Assembly (NCBI RefSeq): GCF_002101965.1
Contig: NZ_LQQA01000004.1
Location: 1-64,000, forward strand
Length of the DNA stretch: 64,000 nucleotides
Reading direction: 5' to 3'
Source of the DNA: Mycolicibacterium wolinskyi
GTDB taxonomy: Bacteria; Actinomycetota; Actinomycetes; Mycobacteriales; Mycobacteriaceae
Part shown: one piece after another, positions 29,312 through 38,526 of the stretch
Numbering within the stretch: position 1 is the stretch's first letter
How the letters are laid out: every line of letters begins with the position of its first letter
Translations under genes and position numbers: made by a program
Notes under the pieces: generated by a model
What the model saw: the letters and a program-made list of their open reading frames with translations, nothing else
What the model was told of the DNA's origin: nothing
The model's database searches: none

Positions 29312-29989
29312 CCCGTTCGGATCCTTGGGCGGGTTCAGATCGGTGATCCTGAGCTTGCGAGTCTGCGGATCATCCGTTGGTTGCGGCGCGGGCCGTCGGA
29401 CTTCGGGCACCGGGGTGACCACCGGGGCGGGTGCGGGGGTCGCCACCGGTGCCGCGCGCGTGACCAACTCGACACGATGCGGGATGTGCGCGGGTTTGAC
29501 GGCGTCGACGAGGGCATCGACGCTGCGCACGTCGACATCGTCACCGGCGTCGACCGTGACCCGCACCAGCAGACCGGGGGTGGCCCGGCCGCCGGGTTTC
29601 GAGTCCGGTGTCAACGACCATGTCGCGCTTCCCGATTCGATCACCTCGGTGTCGCGGCTGAACGCGGCCGTCACGGTGTCGCGGATACTGCGCGCGGTGC
29701 CCTGCCAGCGCAGCATCGCCGCGCCTGCCGCGATCAGTTCTCGCTTGTGCGTGGTTTCGCGGCCACCGAGGGGCAGGCCGATCCACCCGGCGAGCCAGTC
29801 GAGCATGTCGCTCGGAACGGTCTTGGGGTCCAGGTATGCCGGAAAGCAGTCGAGGGTCGCGAAGATCGGCGCCAGCACTTCGTCGAAGGCCTCGCACAGG
29901 TGCTCGGTGAGTGGATCACTCCAATACACCGACGGCATCGTGTCGAGAAAAGGTTGAGGCGTGTCCAGTTGCGGCACTCCGGCTCTCAT
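29291..29989 (-). CDS. eCIS baseplate: P2 gpI-like phage tail protein (Afp12-type position)
   Basis: A 232-residue tail protein I-like component. FAYLDPKTVPSDMLDWLAGWIGLPL-type sequence, spread over residues 50-75, and the following KRELIAAGAAMLRWQGTARS are typical of the phage tail protein (P2 gpI/TIGR02242) family that forms the outer baseplate wedge. The C-terminal 60 residues are a Pro-rich extension. Its start overlaps the baseplate J-like stop by four bases (ATGA). It is the last gene of the structural operon. Confidence 0.85.
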   Translation of the reverse strand: MRAGVPQLDTPQPFLDTMPSVYWSDPLTEHLCEAFDEVLAPIFATLDCFPAYLDPKTVPSDMLDWLAGWIGLPLGGRETTHKRELIAAGAAMLRWQGTARSIRDTVTAAFSRDTEVIESGSATWSLTPDSKPGGRATPGLLVRVTVDAGDDVDVRSVDALVDAVKPAHIPHRVELVTRAAPVATPAPAPVVTPVPEVRRPAPQPTDDPQTRKLRITDLNPPKDPNGSEHGDL

Positions 29990-31959
29990 CGGTCCACCAC
30001 CCGGACACTGTGCCGGCCGAAGGAGTATGCGAGCTCGTTGCGGCCCAACGGGATGACGTCGACCGGCTCCGTCGACCGCTTCCCGGTCGCGGGGTCGACA
30101 CCGAACAACTGGACCGTGACCTTCCTGGCCATGTCCACCCCGGGGATCCGGGCCAGCGCCGCGGTGACCTCGTGTACCTGCACGGCACGGCCGATGGGCC
30201 AGCCCGAGCCGTCCGGGCCGCCCTTCAACGGATGCAGCAGGCCGTTCAACGTCCGGGCCACATCGATTTTCACCTGATCGCGGGTGTACCCGGCCAGAAC
30301 CGCCAGCGTGACGACCACCGTGACACCCCGGTAGTGCGGAGGTTCGACGATCAGCCGGGTCCCGGCCAGGCGGCGCTCGTCGAGATGGCTCTTGATCCGC
30401 TGGATGGTCTCGGGCAGCGGAATGAGATCTTCGCGGCGCACCAGATCCATGGCATCGCTTGCCACGTGCGGCACCACCAGCACCCGCACGACACCTGCCT
30501 CGCGTTCGTCGGCGGCCGTGAGGCAGTGCGCCCGGGCCACCTCGGGGGCGATGTCGAGGGTCAGTTGCTCGAAGTCTTGTGCGGTCACGGCCTTTCCGCG
30601 GGTACGCAACAGCAAGGGGCCGCGCGCCTTGACCTCGTCGACGGTCTCTGCCTCCGCACCGCCGACCGCAGCTCTGCGGTTCTCGACCCGCGACACGTAC
30701 GGCACACTGGTCTTGAGCACGCGGATCTGGCCGACGCCCACGTTGCCCTTGCGGCCGCCGCCCGTGCGGTATGCCGACATCTTGATCGTGGCGGTTTTCC
30801 GCGGAATCCGGCCGTACTGGCGAATGGTCCCGTCCGATTCGCGGACCACCGGACCGAACACCACCTCACCGGCAACCGGGTCGATGTGAAACGACTGGCT
30901 GGACTCGTTCTGATCCCCGAAGTGTTCCACCGGCTTCCACTCGGTCGTATCGCCCTCGGCGACAACGCGCAACGAACTGCCCGCCCACGGGAGCACGGGC
31001 CGGTGCTGCAATGCGAAGCGCTGCCCGGCGGTGCCGTCGGAGGTGCCGATCGTCTCGTCCCGCACCACCCTGGCGTGCACGATCCGCGCGGTACCGCCGA
31101 CCGTGCACGCCGAAATCGAGGTGATGAACGGAGATTCGCTGTAGGTCGACTGGCCGGGAGCGGGGTCGACAAGCCGGCAGCGCAGCCAGCCGCGGGCCTC
31201 GCCGCCGACGCGGGGCGGGGAGTCGAGCACATGCCCGCGCGGCACGTGCAGGATGACATCGCCGGGCTTGTTGAAGGCCTTCGTCTCGTCTGGTCCCGGT
31301 TCGCAGGCGACCCAGTCGCCTCCGGTCCAGGCTTCCCAAACGTACGGCGGGTTGGTGGGATCGACACCGACACCCGAGACGCGGCAGTTCACCCGCAGTA
31401 GCACGGCGCACGACGGCACCGCCCGGTCGAGACCGAGCAGCAGTGCGTCACCGGCCAGCGGCCGATCCGAGAAGCAGCGGAATTCGTTGCCGCCCAACTC
31501 GTTGCGTTGCGTGACCGGTTCGCCGCCCTCCGCCATCGTCGCCACCCGGCCGCCGTCGAGTGAACACGGGATGATCTCGAGTTTCTCGGTCGTCGAGAAG
31601 ACGATCGGTTCGTCGAGATCGGTGCGGTCGGTGCTCACCTCGGATTCTTCGCGCACGGTGATGGGCTGCCGTTGCGGAGCCGACAACCAGAAGGTCGCCT
31701 CGCCCTGCGCGGCCCCGGGCGGGCGTAGTTCCAGGCCGAGCAATTCGAGGAACTTGATGTAGTTGCGATCCGGAACCCGGTTGAGCCGGTAGATGAGCTG
31801 GTCGACCATCATGGCGAACGTTTCGATCAGCGTGATGCCCGGATCTGAGATGTTGTGGTCCGACCACTCGGGACAGCGGCGGTGGACCAGCCGGCGGGCG
31901 TCGTCCACCAGGCTCTGGAACGTCCGGTCGTCGAGATTCGGTGCGGGCAGCATCGTCAC
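29986..31959 (-). CDS. eCIS baseplate assembly protein, J-like (Afp11)
   Basis: A 657-residue putative baseplate assembly protein. The N-terminus (LDDRTFQSLVDDARRLV, DPGITLIETFAMMVDQLIYRLNRVPDRNY) and the central GPLLLRTRGKAVTAQDFEQL-like region are hallmarks of the TIGR02243/gpJ-like family. Together with the gpI-like protein it forms the wedge around the spike. ATGA overlaps on both sides show translational coupling. Confidence 0.9.
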   Translation of the reverse strand: MTMLPAPNLDDRTFQSLVDDARRLVHRRCPEWSDHNISDPGITLIETFAMMVDQLIYRLNRVPDRNYIKFLELLGLELRPPGAAQGEATFWLSAPQRQPITVREESEVSTDRTDLDEPIVFSTTEKLEIIPCSLDGGRVATMAEGGEPVTQRNELGGNEFRCFSDRPLAGDALLLGLDRAVPSCAVLLRVNCRVSGVGVDPTNPPYVWEAWTGGDWVACEPGPDETKAFNKPGDVILHVPRGHVLDSPPRVGGEARGWLRCRLVDPAPGQSTYSESPFITSISACTVGGTARIVHARVVRDETIGTSDGTAGQRFALQHRPVLPWAGSSLRVVAEGDTTEWKPVEHFGDQNESSQSFHIDPVAGEVVFGPVVRESDGTIRQYGRIPRKTATIKMSAYRTGGGRKGNVGVGQIRVLKTSVPYVSRVENRRAAVGGAEAETVDEVKARGPLLLRTRGKAVTAQDFEQLTLDIAPEVARAHCLTAADEREAGVVRVLVVPHVASDAMDLVRREDLIPLPETIQRIKSHLDERRLAGTRLIVEPPHYRGVTVVVTLAVLAGYTRDQVKIDVARTLNGLLHPLKGGPDGSGWPIGRAVQVHEVTAALARIPGVDMARKVTVQLFGVDPATGKRSTEPVDVIPLGRNELAYSFGRHSVRVVDR

Positions 31960-32414
31960 GCCTCATTCAGCTGGTAGACGGGTGGCAGTTCGCCGGACCC
32001 GGGAGCGCCGGCCTCGTCGGGGATGACGTAGAACGGGAACACCAGGTTGCGTTCGTCGTTGTAGCCGCGGATCCGGTACCCGACGTCGATGTGGGCCATG
32101 CCGAGATCGCCCCGGTCGAACAAAACCTTGACGTCCTCGACGTCGATGCGTGGTTCCCACACTTCCAGGGCCCGGCGAACGTCGTTGGCAATCGCCGCGA
32201 GTGTCGCATCGTTCATCGGTGAGAACAGGTGATCCTGTATGCGACAGCCGAATTCCGGACGCATGGGCCGCTCGCCGGGAGCTGTCCTGATGATGATCTC
32301 GATGGCCTGTTCGATGTCGCGGACATGGGTGGCCAGGCCGATCGCATTGGTCGGGTCGATCTGCAGCGGGAAATTCCAGCCCGCCCCGATGAAATCGTTG
32401 GTGAGATCGCTCAT
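31956..32414 (-). CDS. eCIS baseplate protein, gp25/gpW family (Afp9)
   Basis: A 152-residue baseplate protein of the GPW/gp25 family. It has GAGWNFPLQID, IEQAIEIIIRTAPGERPMRPEFGCRI and the following DHLFSPMND, which match T4 gp25 and Afp9, the component that nucleates sheath polymerisation. The ATG at 32414 was chosen; the frame runs upstream through the PAAR gene. It starts two bases after the PAAR stop. Confidence 0.92.
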   Translation of the reverse strand: MSDLTNDFIGAGWNFPLQIDPTNAIGLATHVRDIEQAIEIIIRTAPGERPMRPEFGCRIQDHLFSPMNDATLAAIANDVRRALEVWEPRIDVEDVKVLFDRGDLGMAHIDVGYRIRGYNDERNLVFPFYVIPDEAGAPGSGELPPVYQLNEA

Positions 32415-32416
32415 TG

Positions 32417-32701
32417 TCAGCCTCCGATCAGGACGGTGGGACAGCCGGGTGGAAGGATCGGCGCGCCACATCCGGTCATGTCTCCGACGCGGGCGGCCGG
32501 CATCCCACCGATCAACACCGTCGGGCAGCCCGGCGGGAGGATCGCGTTGGGCGGGTGGGGTACGACCCCGGGAAACGCGCATGCGTGAGTGGTTCCGACG
32601 ACTGCGGCAGGCATGCCGCCGATCAACACGGTCGGAACGCCCGGCGGACCGATGGTGCCGGGGTGTGCGGTCAGATCGCCGACGCGTGCGGCTGGTGGCA
32701 T
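32417..32701 (-). CDS. eCIS PAAR-type spike tip (Afp10)
   Basis: A 94-residue PAAR-like tip protein. Three copies of a PPGcPTVLIGGMPAArVGD unit wind through the protein, as in PAAR cones that sharpen VgrG-type spikes. Internal Cys and His (GTTHAC, GDMTGCG) could bind the structural metal. ATG at 32701 sits eight bases after AGGAG; a GTG two codons earlier is too close to it. Confidence 0.88.
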   Translation of the reverse strand: MPPAARVGDLTAHPGTIGPPGVPTVLIGGMPAAVVGTTHACAFPGVVPHPPNAILPPGCPTVLIGGMPAARVGDMTGCGAPILPPGCPTVLIGG

Positions 32702-32715
32702 GGCCACTGCTCCTC

Positions 32716-34530
32716 TCAGTTGATCTTGACCGGTGCGCCGGTGATGACAGTGGGCCCACCGGCTTTGAACTCGCCGGCCGCCTTGGCCGCGACCTTGACC
32801 GTGGTGCCCTTGAGCGACAACGCCACCTGCGTCTCGACATCGACGGCTCCCGCCCCGCCCGACATCGCGACGCCGTTGGTCGCCGTAATGGAGATCTTCT
32901 TGCCCTTGAGTTGCAGGTCAGAAGAAGCGGCGTCGACGACGATGCCCTTCTTGCCTTCGATCAGGATGCTGCCGTCACTGTGTACGACGATGCGGGTGCC
33001 CACCGAGTCCAGGGTCAGCTTGAGCTTGCCGTCGCCGGTTTCGGCGGTGATGCCTTCGGTCTTGCCGTCCTCGTCGAGAAGATCCAACCGGTGACCGTTG
33101 CGCGAGATGAGCGAGCGGCGGTTGACCGCCCCGGATCCGGAGTCGATCAGACTGGGCCCCTTGGTGTTCACGGTGTCGACACCATTGTAGAGACCGCCGA
33201 GCACATACGGCCGTTGCGGATCCTGTTGTTCGAACGCCACCAGCACCTCGTCGCCGACTTCGGGGATGACCATGGCGCCGCGGTCCTTGCCTGCACCGAG
33301 TTGCACGGTGCGCGCCCAGTCGCTGACGTAGTCATCGGACAACCAGGGGAACGTCAACTTGACTCTGCCCTGGTGGGTGGGATCGTTGGCGTCACTCACC
33401 ACGGCGACGGCCACCCCCGCCGCCGTCGAGGCGCGTCCGCCCGCCGCGGTCAGGCCGTACAGACTGCGTTCCTGGCGGCCCGTCACCGAGAACGCCGTCG
33501 TGTAGCCACCATTGGCCGGGTCGTAGCGGTGCCGCGCCGAGGTGATGGTGTACTTGCCGTCGAACGGTTGCCCCGCGTTGTCGATCTTGATGCCGACGTT
33601 GGCTCGCAGCTTCGGATTACCCCTTGCGACGGCGTCGATCTCGGCGAACGAACTGCCGATCTCCTCGGTGAGCGCGGCCGCGGCGGTGTCGGCCTCGGAC
33701 TGCGTACGGTATGCGACGTCGGAGGCGACATAGCGCGGATCGCCGAACGGCTTGGCCACGTCGGCGGGATTCATGGACGGCAGTTCAACGCTTTTTGTGC
33801 CCGCAGGCACGGTGCTGACGATCTTGCGTTTCTGCGCGACGTCCCAGCCGCGCACCTCGACCTCGGCCACTTGTTCGGCGGCGGTGATCACCGAGCGGAA
33901 CCGCAAGAGGTCGGTACCCAGCCTCAGCACCAACGGATCGGTGTCGTGGGCGTCCTGCGACGGCGCCCGGTTCGCCTCTTCACGCGGACGGAAGCTCAGC
34001 TTGTTGTCGCGCACCGTCAGCTCGTAGCCGATGCGCCGGGCCATCGAGTCGAGAAACTCCCAATCGGTCTGGCCGAACTGGCCCAGGTGGTCGAAAACTG
34101 TTTTACTGGATTCGATTTCGCCGGCCGCGATCTTCGTCCGCTGCGAGATCTGAGTGACGGCGTCCGACGCCGTGGTCTGGGTGTACGACTTGGTGTGGCG
34201 GCCACGGAACAACCGGTGCGCCGGATCGTAACCGCGGATGACCGTGAACGATCCAGGCCCACCGACCTCGGCCTCCAGCGATGTCACCTCCGCCTCGATC
34301 AGCTTCTCCGGCGTCTCGGTCTGTGTGCTGGAGATGGTGATCTTGACCTTCGTGCCCATCTTGACCTTGGACTTCTCGATCACGATCCGGTTGGGGTCGC
34401 GGAACCGCAACATGAACGCGTCCGGAAGCCGCAGGCTCGAATCGACGTATGCCGACGTGAGCAACGGGCTGATGTCGTCGGGCAGTGCGGTGCCGTCGAA
34501 TTCGATCAGGAACGACGCTGCGGTGGCCAT
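32716..34530 (-). CDS. eCIS VgrG-like central spike (Afp8)
   Basis: A 604-residue spike protein combining phage gpD-like hub domains (residues 1-360) with a gp5-type OB fold (VSDANDPTHQGRVKLTFPWL, WARTVQLGAGKDRGAMVIPEVGDEVLVAFEQ) and a C-terminal beta-rich needle (VKLTLDSVGTRIVVHSDGSI repeats to the end). The PAAR protein caps it. The frame stays open far upstream into the LysM gene; ATG at 34530 (ATAASFLIEFDG) is the natural start. Confidence 0.93.
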   Translation of the reverse strand: MATAASFLIEFDGTALPDDISPLLTSAYVDSSLRLPDAFMLRFRDPNRIVIEKSKVKMGTKVKITISSTQTETPEKLIEAEVTSLEAEVGGPGSFTVIRGYDPAHRLFRGRHTKSYTQTTASDAVTQISQRTKIAAGEIESSKTVFDHLGQFGQTDWEFLDSMARRIGYELTVRDNKLSFRPREEANRAPSQDAHDTDPLVLRLGTDLLRFRSVITAAEQVAEVEVRGWDVAQKRKIVSTVPAGTKSVELPSMNPADVAKPFGDPRYVASDVAYRTQSEADTAAAALTEEIGSSFAEIDAVARGNPKLRANVGIKIDNAGQPFDGKYTITSARHRYDPANGGYTTAFSVTGRQERSLYGLTAAGGRASTAAGVAVAVVSDANDPTHQGRVKLTFPWLSDDYVSDWARTVQLGAGKDRGAMVIPEVGDEVLVAFEQQDPQRPYVLGGLYNGVDTVNTKGPSLIDSGSGAVNRRSLISRNGHRLDLLDEDGKTEGITAETGDGKLKLTLDSVGTRIVVHSDGSILIEGKKGIVVDAASSDLQLKGKKISITATNGVAMSGGAGAVDVETQVALSLKGTTVKVAAKAAGEFKAGGPTVITGAPVKIN

Positions 34531-34535
34531 GCCGA

Positions 34536-35300
34536 TCAGCCCGCCCTGGCCGCGAGCGCTTCGAGCCGCGGCAGCTTGAGCCGGGTTCCGTTGGGCACCC
34601 GCATCGGGTCGTCGATGTCGTTGTAGGCCGCGAGTGGCCGCCACAGTTGGGGATCGCCGTACTCCCGGTAGGCGAGCAGTGCCAGCGAGTCGCCGGTGAC
34701 CATTGTGTGGACGTCGTCGGCCCATTGCGAACCCGACGTGGGGTTCTGCTTCGGATCCGGCGTGACGTCGATCTCCTCCAGGTTGATCGAGCAGGTCGCG
34801 CGGATCGGGACACCGTTGGCGGCGAAGCGGGTGTACTTGGCCTGAACCTGGCTGATGTATGCCGCGAAGCTTTTCACCTGGCCCCAGTTGAAAACCACCA
34901 GAAACGGCATGGCTTTGTCGCCTTCGGTGCACGGGACACAACAGCTGAACAGTTTGTCCACCGATGCGACGACATCGACGCCGTCTTTCGCGGTGGCGTC
35001 GAAGTACAGCTCGAGGCTGAGTTTGCACGGTTCGGACCCGGAGAACTCGGGCGGTCCGGCTTTCTTCTCCTTGGTCGGCTTGCGTTCCCACTTGGCGGAT
35101 TTGGTGATCGAGACCTCTTTGGGGTTGAACTGAAAGGTGACCTTGTCCTTGAGCGAACCCAGCTCCGGCTTGCCGCCCTTGACGTGCTTGGGTTCCCAGA
35201 GCTCCAGGAACGCGTACTGAGGTTGCGCCCAGGTGTCCGGAGCGCTGTCACCCTTACGCTCGGGCGGCGGCGCCTTGAGCGCGATCGTCTTGTCAGCCAT
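34536..35300 (-). CDS. eCIS hub/adaptor with LysM domain (Afp7-like)
   Basis: A 254-residue protein of the CIS tube-to-spike adaptor family. The N-terminal domain has KVTFQFNPKEVSITKSAKWERKP, a common signature of eCIS LysM proteins, and a C-terminal LysM-type module (HTMVTGDSLALLAYREYGDP, LAAYNDIDDPMRVPNGTRLKLP). In Afp7 and phage gp53-like proteins the LysM fold joins the inner tube to the hub rather than binding cell wall. It overlaps tube 2 by eight bases. Confidence 0.9.
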   Translation of the reverse strand: MADKTIALKAPPPERKGDSAPDTWAQPQYAFLELWEPKHVKGGKPELGSLKDKVTFQFNPKEVSITKSAKWERKPTKEKKAGPPEFSGSEPCKLSLELYFDATAKDGVDVVASVDKLFSCCVPCTEGDKAMPFLVVFNWGQVKSFAAYISQVQAKYTRFAANGVPIRATCSINLEEIDVTPDPKQNPTSGSQWADDVHTMVTGDSLALLAYREYGDPQLWRPLAAYNDIDDPMRVPNGTRLKLPRLEALAARAG

Positions 35301-35760
35301 TGGCCGTGCCCTTCTCCGGAGTGAAACCGTGGTGGGCGATTTCGAGGGTTTCGGTGAACACCTTGGGAGAGTCCAGGTTCAGGCTGGGCCCGGTCCATCG
35401 GACCGGTACGACACCTTCGAGTTGCCAGGTCATCACCGGATTTCCCGCGGCGTCCATGGCTTTGATCTCACCGGTGGTCGGCTTGAGGCCGTTGAGTGCC
35501 TTGACGATCCATTTGGTCAGCTTCTCGCTGTCAGGACCGATGGGTCGGGTCAGCTTGATGTTGCTGTACTTCATCCGCGTCGGCAGTTGCCAGACCAAGC
35601 CGTTGTTTCCGCCCTCCTCGCGCTGCTCCATGACCACCTCGAGGCCGAAACCCTCGCAGCTGCTGAATTTTCCGACATCGGTCTTGTCGAACTTGACCGC
35701 GAAGCAGACGCCGACGAAAACCTCGTCCTTGTCCTCGGGCGGCAGTTTTGGCGGGCTCAT
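35293..35760 (-). CDS. eCIS inner tube protein 2 (Afp5-like, gp19 family)
   Basis: A 155-residue tube-fold protein with FAVKFDKTDVGKFSSCEGFGLEV, ANIKLTRPIGPDSEKLTKW-type sequence and a C-terminal beta strand (FTETLEIAHHGF). The family (T4 gp19-like) forms hexameric tube rings; this second paralogue probably makes the first ring on the baseplate. ATG at 35760 follows GGAGACCGGACCG; the frame extends 18 codons further. Confidence 0.88.
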   Translation of the reverse strand: MSPPKLPPEDKDEVFVGVCFAVKFDKTDVGKFSSCEGFGLEVVMEQREEGGNNGLVWQLPTRMKYSNIKLTRPIGPDSEKLTKWIVKALNGLKPTTGEIKAMDAAGNPVMTWQLEGVVPVRWTGPSLNLDSPKVFTETLEIAHHGFTPEKGTANG

Positions 35761-35788
35761 CGGTCCGGTCTCCTCTCCCCACAAGCGC

Positions 35789-37921
35789 TCATCGGCCCAG
35801 GTCCATGAGGACACCGGCCCGCTCGCGGTCCAACCACAGTTCTGCGCGTAATCGCGCGGCCAGCGGGTCGTAGAGCCGGTTGACCAACTCGTCGACGTCG
35901 GGGGTGGCCGCCGCCGGGGCGCCGAGCGCCGGGGCGGCGGTCAGTGTCGGCGCGGCGGCCGGCGCGGCGGTCGGAGGCGGTTCGGGATCGACTACCGGTG
36001 CCGGCTCAGGAGCCGATTCCGTGGTCTCTCGTTGCACGCTCGGCGGCGCGAAGGTGATGGTGTTCGTCGTGGCGTCATAGCTCGCGCCGTCGGGCGGTGC
36101 TGTGCTGAAATGGTTTTCAGGTGACGGAGCATCGCCGGAATGCCGGCCGCCGTGTGCCGTGACCGTGGGTGCGCGTTCGAATCGGTCCGGTGACGTCCCG
36201 AACATGCGCTGGAGGCCGACCGGGCGAGGGCTGTGGAAGACGTCTGAGTGTTGGTGCGCCGGTGTCGGATCGGCGTTGCGCTGGATGTCACTGCTTCGGC
36301 GGACGGGCGGCAGCACCACGAGGCGCCTGCCTGCGGCAGTCGACCGCTGAATCACCGCCGGCACCGAAGGCTGAGCCGCGGTGCCGCGCTGCGGGGTGGC
36401 GGCGGGCTGCGGTGCGGGGTGAGCGACGGGCAGTGTCACACGTTGCACGACGTCGGGTTCGGTCACGCCGGAGGCGTGTGGCGTGGGGTCTGGCCGATCG
36501 GCTGCGAGTAATTCCGGCGACTCACTCTTTTCGGGCTGGTAGTCGATGGGCGCCGAGGGCAACGCGTGCTCTACGTGAACCTCAAGGGGGGCGGGCACGG
36601 ACTGGACGGGTGACGGCTTGTCCGCCGTGGGGAGCGGTGGACGTACGGTCGCGTCGGTTGCGGACCGTTGCACGGTCGGCGATTCGAGACGCGTGGGTGC
36701 CGCGGTGGTCGGCTCCGTCCGGCTCATCGGGCGGGTCTGGACGACGGGAAGGCGCTGCACAGGGACTGAGGAAGGCTGCGCCGCACGCGGCGAAGCACCC
36801 ACCGAAGTCGTTGTGCTGCGCGGCTCATCCGGTGCGGCGGCGATCCGGTGGACGGCGACCGGGGGCGGTGCGCTTGTGGGGTCCGGCGCAGGCGTGGCCG
36901 CAGTGACCGGTAGCGCGGAATTCTCGGCGGCCGGTTCCGCGGGCGGGCCGGCATCGATCGACACCACGGGCGGCGCCGGCGTGGCGGGTTCGGCGGGCGC
37001 GTTCTCGACGGCGTCGGGTATCGGGGTGCGCTGGATCGCCGCGACGTCCCGAATCGTCGGCGTGCTGTCGGGCGGATCGCCGGACACACCGATGGATACA
37101 TCCTCGGGTGCCGATGCCGGGGGACGGGTGGCGATGACGGGTGGGTTCGGCTCAGGCGAGGTCAGCGTGCGGAGCACAGGCAAGGGAGAACGGGTGGTGA
37201 GGCGCTGGACCGAGGACAGTGTCCGCAGCGGTGGGGCCGCTGCGGTACGTGGATGCGTTGCCGGAAGTGGCTGGACCACAGGAGAACTGGTAGCGCCATC
37301 GGATGGCGTCCGCTGAACCGGCGCCGACGGGACGGCCGGTGTGGCGTCGGGCGCGCTCACCGACGGAGGTTCAGGTTGCGGACCGGCCGGCGCTGCGGGC
37401 TCGTCGGCCACGTCCAACGTCCGGCGGTCGTCGGGATCGGTGGCCTCGACCATCGTCTTCGGCTCCGCATAGGCAGCGTCGGTGGCGTCGACGGGATATA
37501 CGTGCGCCGCAGGCTCATCGGTCGCGGCGACATCATCGGCGGCGCGCTGCACTGCCGCCACGGTGCCGACTCGGGCGCGCTGGACGGACGGCAACCTGGG
37601 GGCCCACGTCCTCGACGCCGGCTGTGCCGGTGTCGGCGCGTTCGGGGTGTTGACCGCGCTTCGTGCCAGCTCCAGTACGGGCAACCCATCGGTGTTCTCC
37701 GCCGTCAGGAGTTGGACCGGCCGGGTGAATCCGGGGTTCTGGGAGGTGGTCAGTGACTCGGTGAATCCGGCGAACTGTGCGGTCGATTCGAGCCCGACGG
37801 TGCGTTGCATGGGCGCCAACCGTTGCCAGGACGGTGTCGGAGGTGTCGCTGCCGGGGGCCGGACGGCGGCCTGCGCCGCAGCCGAATCCGCCGATCTCTT
37901 CCAAGGCCACCACTTGGGCAT
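35789..37921 (-). CDS. Long Pro/Ala-rich eCIS protein with repeated VQR motifs
   Basis: A 710-residue low-complexity protein. About a dozen (V/I)QR triplets (SVQRARVG, AVQRAADD, PVQRTPSD, AIQRTPIP, VVQRVTLP, VIQRSTAA, SVQRETTE and others) are spread along a disordered Pro/Ala/Thr chain. The last 35 residues (DELVNRLYDPLAARLRAELW and DRERAGVLMDLGR) are ordered and resemble the C-terminus of proline-rich proteins in other actinobacterial eCIS loci. Function is unknown; it sits between tube 2 and a DUF6760-like gene, so a structural or cargo-holding role is likely. No signal peptide. Confidence 0.75.
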   Translation of the reverse strand: MPKWWPWKRSADSAAAQAAVRPPAATPPTPSWQRLAPMQRTVGLESTAQFAGFTESLTTSQNPGFTRPVQLLTAENTDGLPVLELARSAVNTPNAPTPAQPASRTWAPRLPSVQRARVGTVAAVQRAADDVAATDEPAAHVYPVDATDAAYAEPKTMVEATDPDDRRTLDVADEPAAPAGPQPEPPSVSAPDATPAVPSAPVQRTPSDGATSSPVVQPLPATHPRTAAAPPLRTLSSVQRLTTRSPLPVLRTLTSPEPNPPVIATRPPASAPEDVSIGVSGDPPDSTPTIRDVAAIQRTPIPDAVENAPAEPATPAPPVVSIDAGPPAEPAAENSALPVTAATPAPDPTSAPPPVAVHRIAAAPDEPRSTTTSVGASPRAAQPSSVPVQRLPVVQTRPMSRTEPTTAAPTRLESPTVQRSATDATVRPPLPTADKPSPVQSVPAPLEVHVEHALPSAPIDYQPEKSESPELLAADRPDPTPHASGVTEPDVVQRVTLPVAHPAPQPAATPQRGTAAQPSVPAVIQRSTAAGRRLVVLPPVRRSSDIQRNADPTPAHQHSDVFHSPRPVGLQRMFGTSPDRFERAPTVTAHGGRHSGDAPSPENHFSTAPPDGASYDATTNTITFAPPSVQRETTESAPEPAPVVDPEPPPTAAPAAAPTLTAAPALGAPAAATPDVDELVNRLYDPLAARLRAELWLDRERAGVLMDLGR

Positions 37922-37933
37922 CGGTGCCTCCCT

Positions 37934-38080
37934 TCAGTTCTGCGTGGCGAGGTTGCGCGTCAACTGCACGAATCTGCGACGGTCCGCATGCTCGAGGTCG
38001 AGTACCGCGTCGAGTTGCCAATGCAGGTGATAGGCGAGGTAGGAGACTTCGTCGTAGAGTGCGTCGACCCCGCACGTCAC
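37934..38080 (-). CDS. Small eCIS protein (DUF6760-like)
   Basis: A 48-residue protein: a GTG start overlaps the upstream stop (GTGA) after a GGGGG ribosome site. DALYDEVSYLAYHLHWQLD and DLEHADRRRFVQ match a tiny family found in actinobacterial CIS operons next to tube genes. It could be a tail-assembly chaperone fragment or baseplate peptide. Longer in-frame starts exist but would run into the neighbour. Confidence 0.75.
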   Translation of the reverse strand: MTCGVDALYDEVSYLAYHLHWQLDAVLDLEHADRRRFVQLTRNLATQN

Positions 38081-38526
38081 GATTCCCCCAGGCGACTCCC
38101 GGCAACATCGACGGCGAAGTCGTTGCTGCAGTGCGGGCATGTGACTCTGGCGTGGGTGTGGCCGTCCTGATTGATCCGGCGGTACAGGTCTTGCAGGAAG
38201 GCCAGGTCGGACGCGAACAGGTTCTCGATCACTCCGCCGTGGACGTCCTCGATCTCGCCGATGCGGGTGACCACGCGGCTGATCAATACCACCGCAAGGT
38301 AATTCGGGCTCTCACGAACGCGGTCATCGCGTTGTGAAACCAGCTCGTCCCTGGCGGTGGCCAACCGCATGACGCCGTGGCGGTGGACGGCGCCTGCCGG
38401 GTCGACATAGCCGCGGGGCAGTACGAACGGGAACTCGGTTCGCAGTTGGGGTGTCTCGTCGGCGGAAGGCATCTGCCCCGGCGCGTCGGCCAGGGCAGAA
38501 GTCCCGTGAATGTTGCCCCTGCGCAT
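38077..38526 (-). CDS. eCIS conserved protein, tail-assembly type, with CPHC motif
   Basis: A 149-residue protein directly after tube 1 (TGATG overlap). TEFPFVLPRGYVDPAGAVHR, GVMRLATARDELV and IENLFASDLAFLQDLYRRIN are conserved among actinobacterial eCIS loci. A C-terminal CPHCSNDF adds a possible half zinc site. The place between tube and baseplate genes resembles that of tail-assembly chaperones. Function is inferred only from context. Confidence 0.78.
   Translation of the reverse strand: MRRGNIHGTSALADAPGQMPSADETPQLRTEFPFVLPRGYVDPAGAVHRHGVMRLATARDELVSQRDDRVRESPNYLAVVLISRVVTRIGEIEDVHGGVIENLFASDLAFLQDLYRRINQDGHTHARVTCPHCSNDFAVDVAGSRLGES

Noticed and set aside
32239..34626. 795-residue plus-strand frame opposite the spike gene
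   Set aside because: Shadow frame; the spike, PAAR and gp25 genes account for the DNA.
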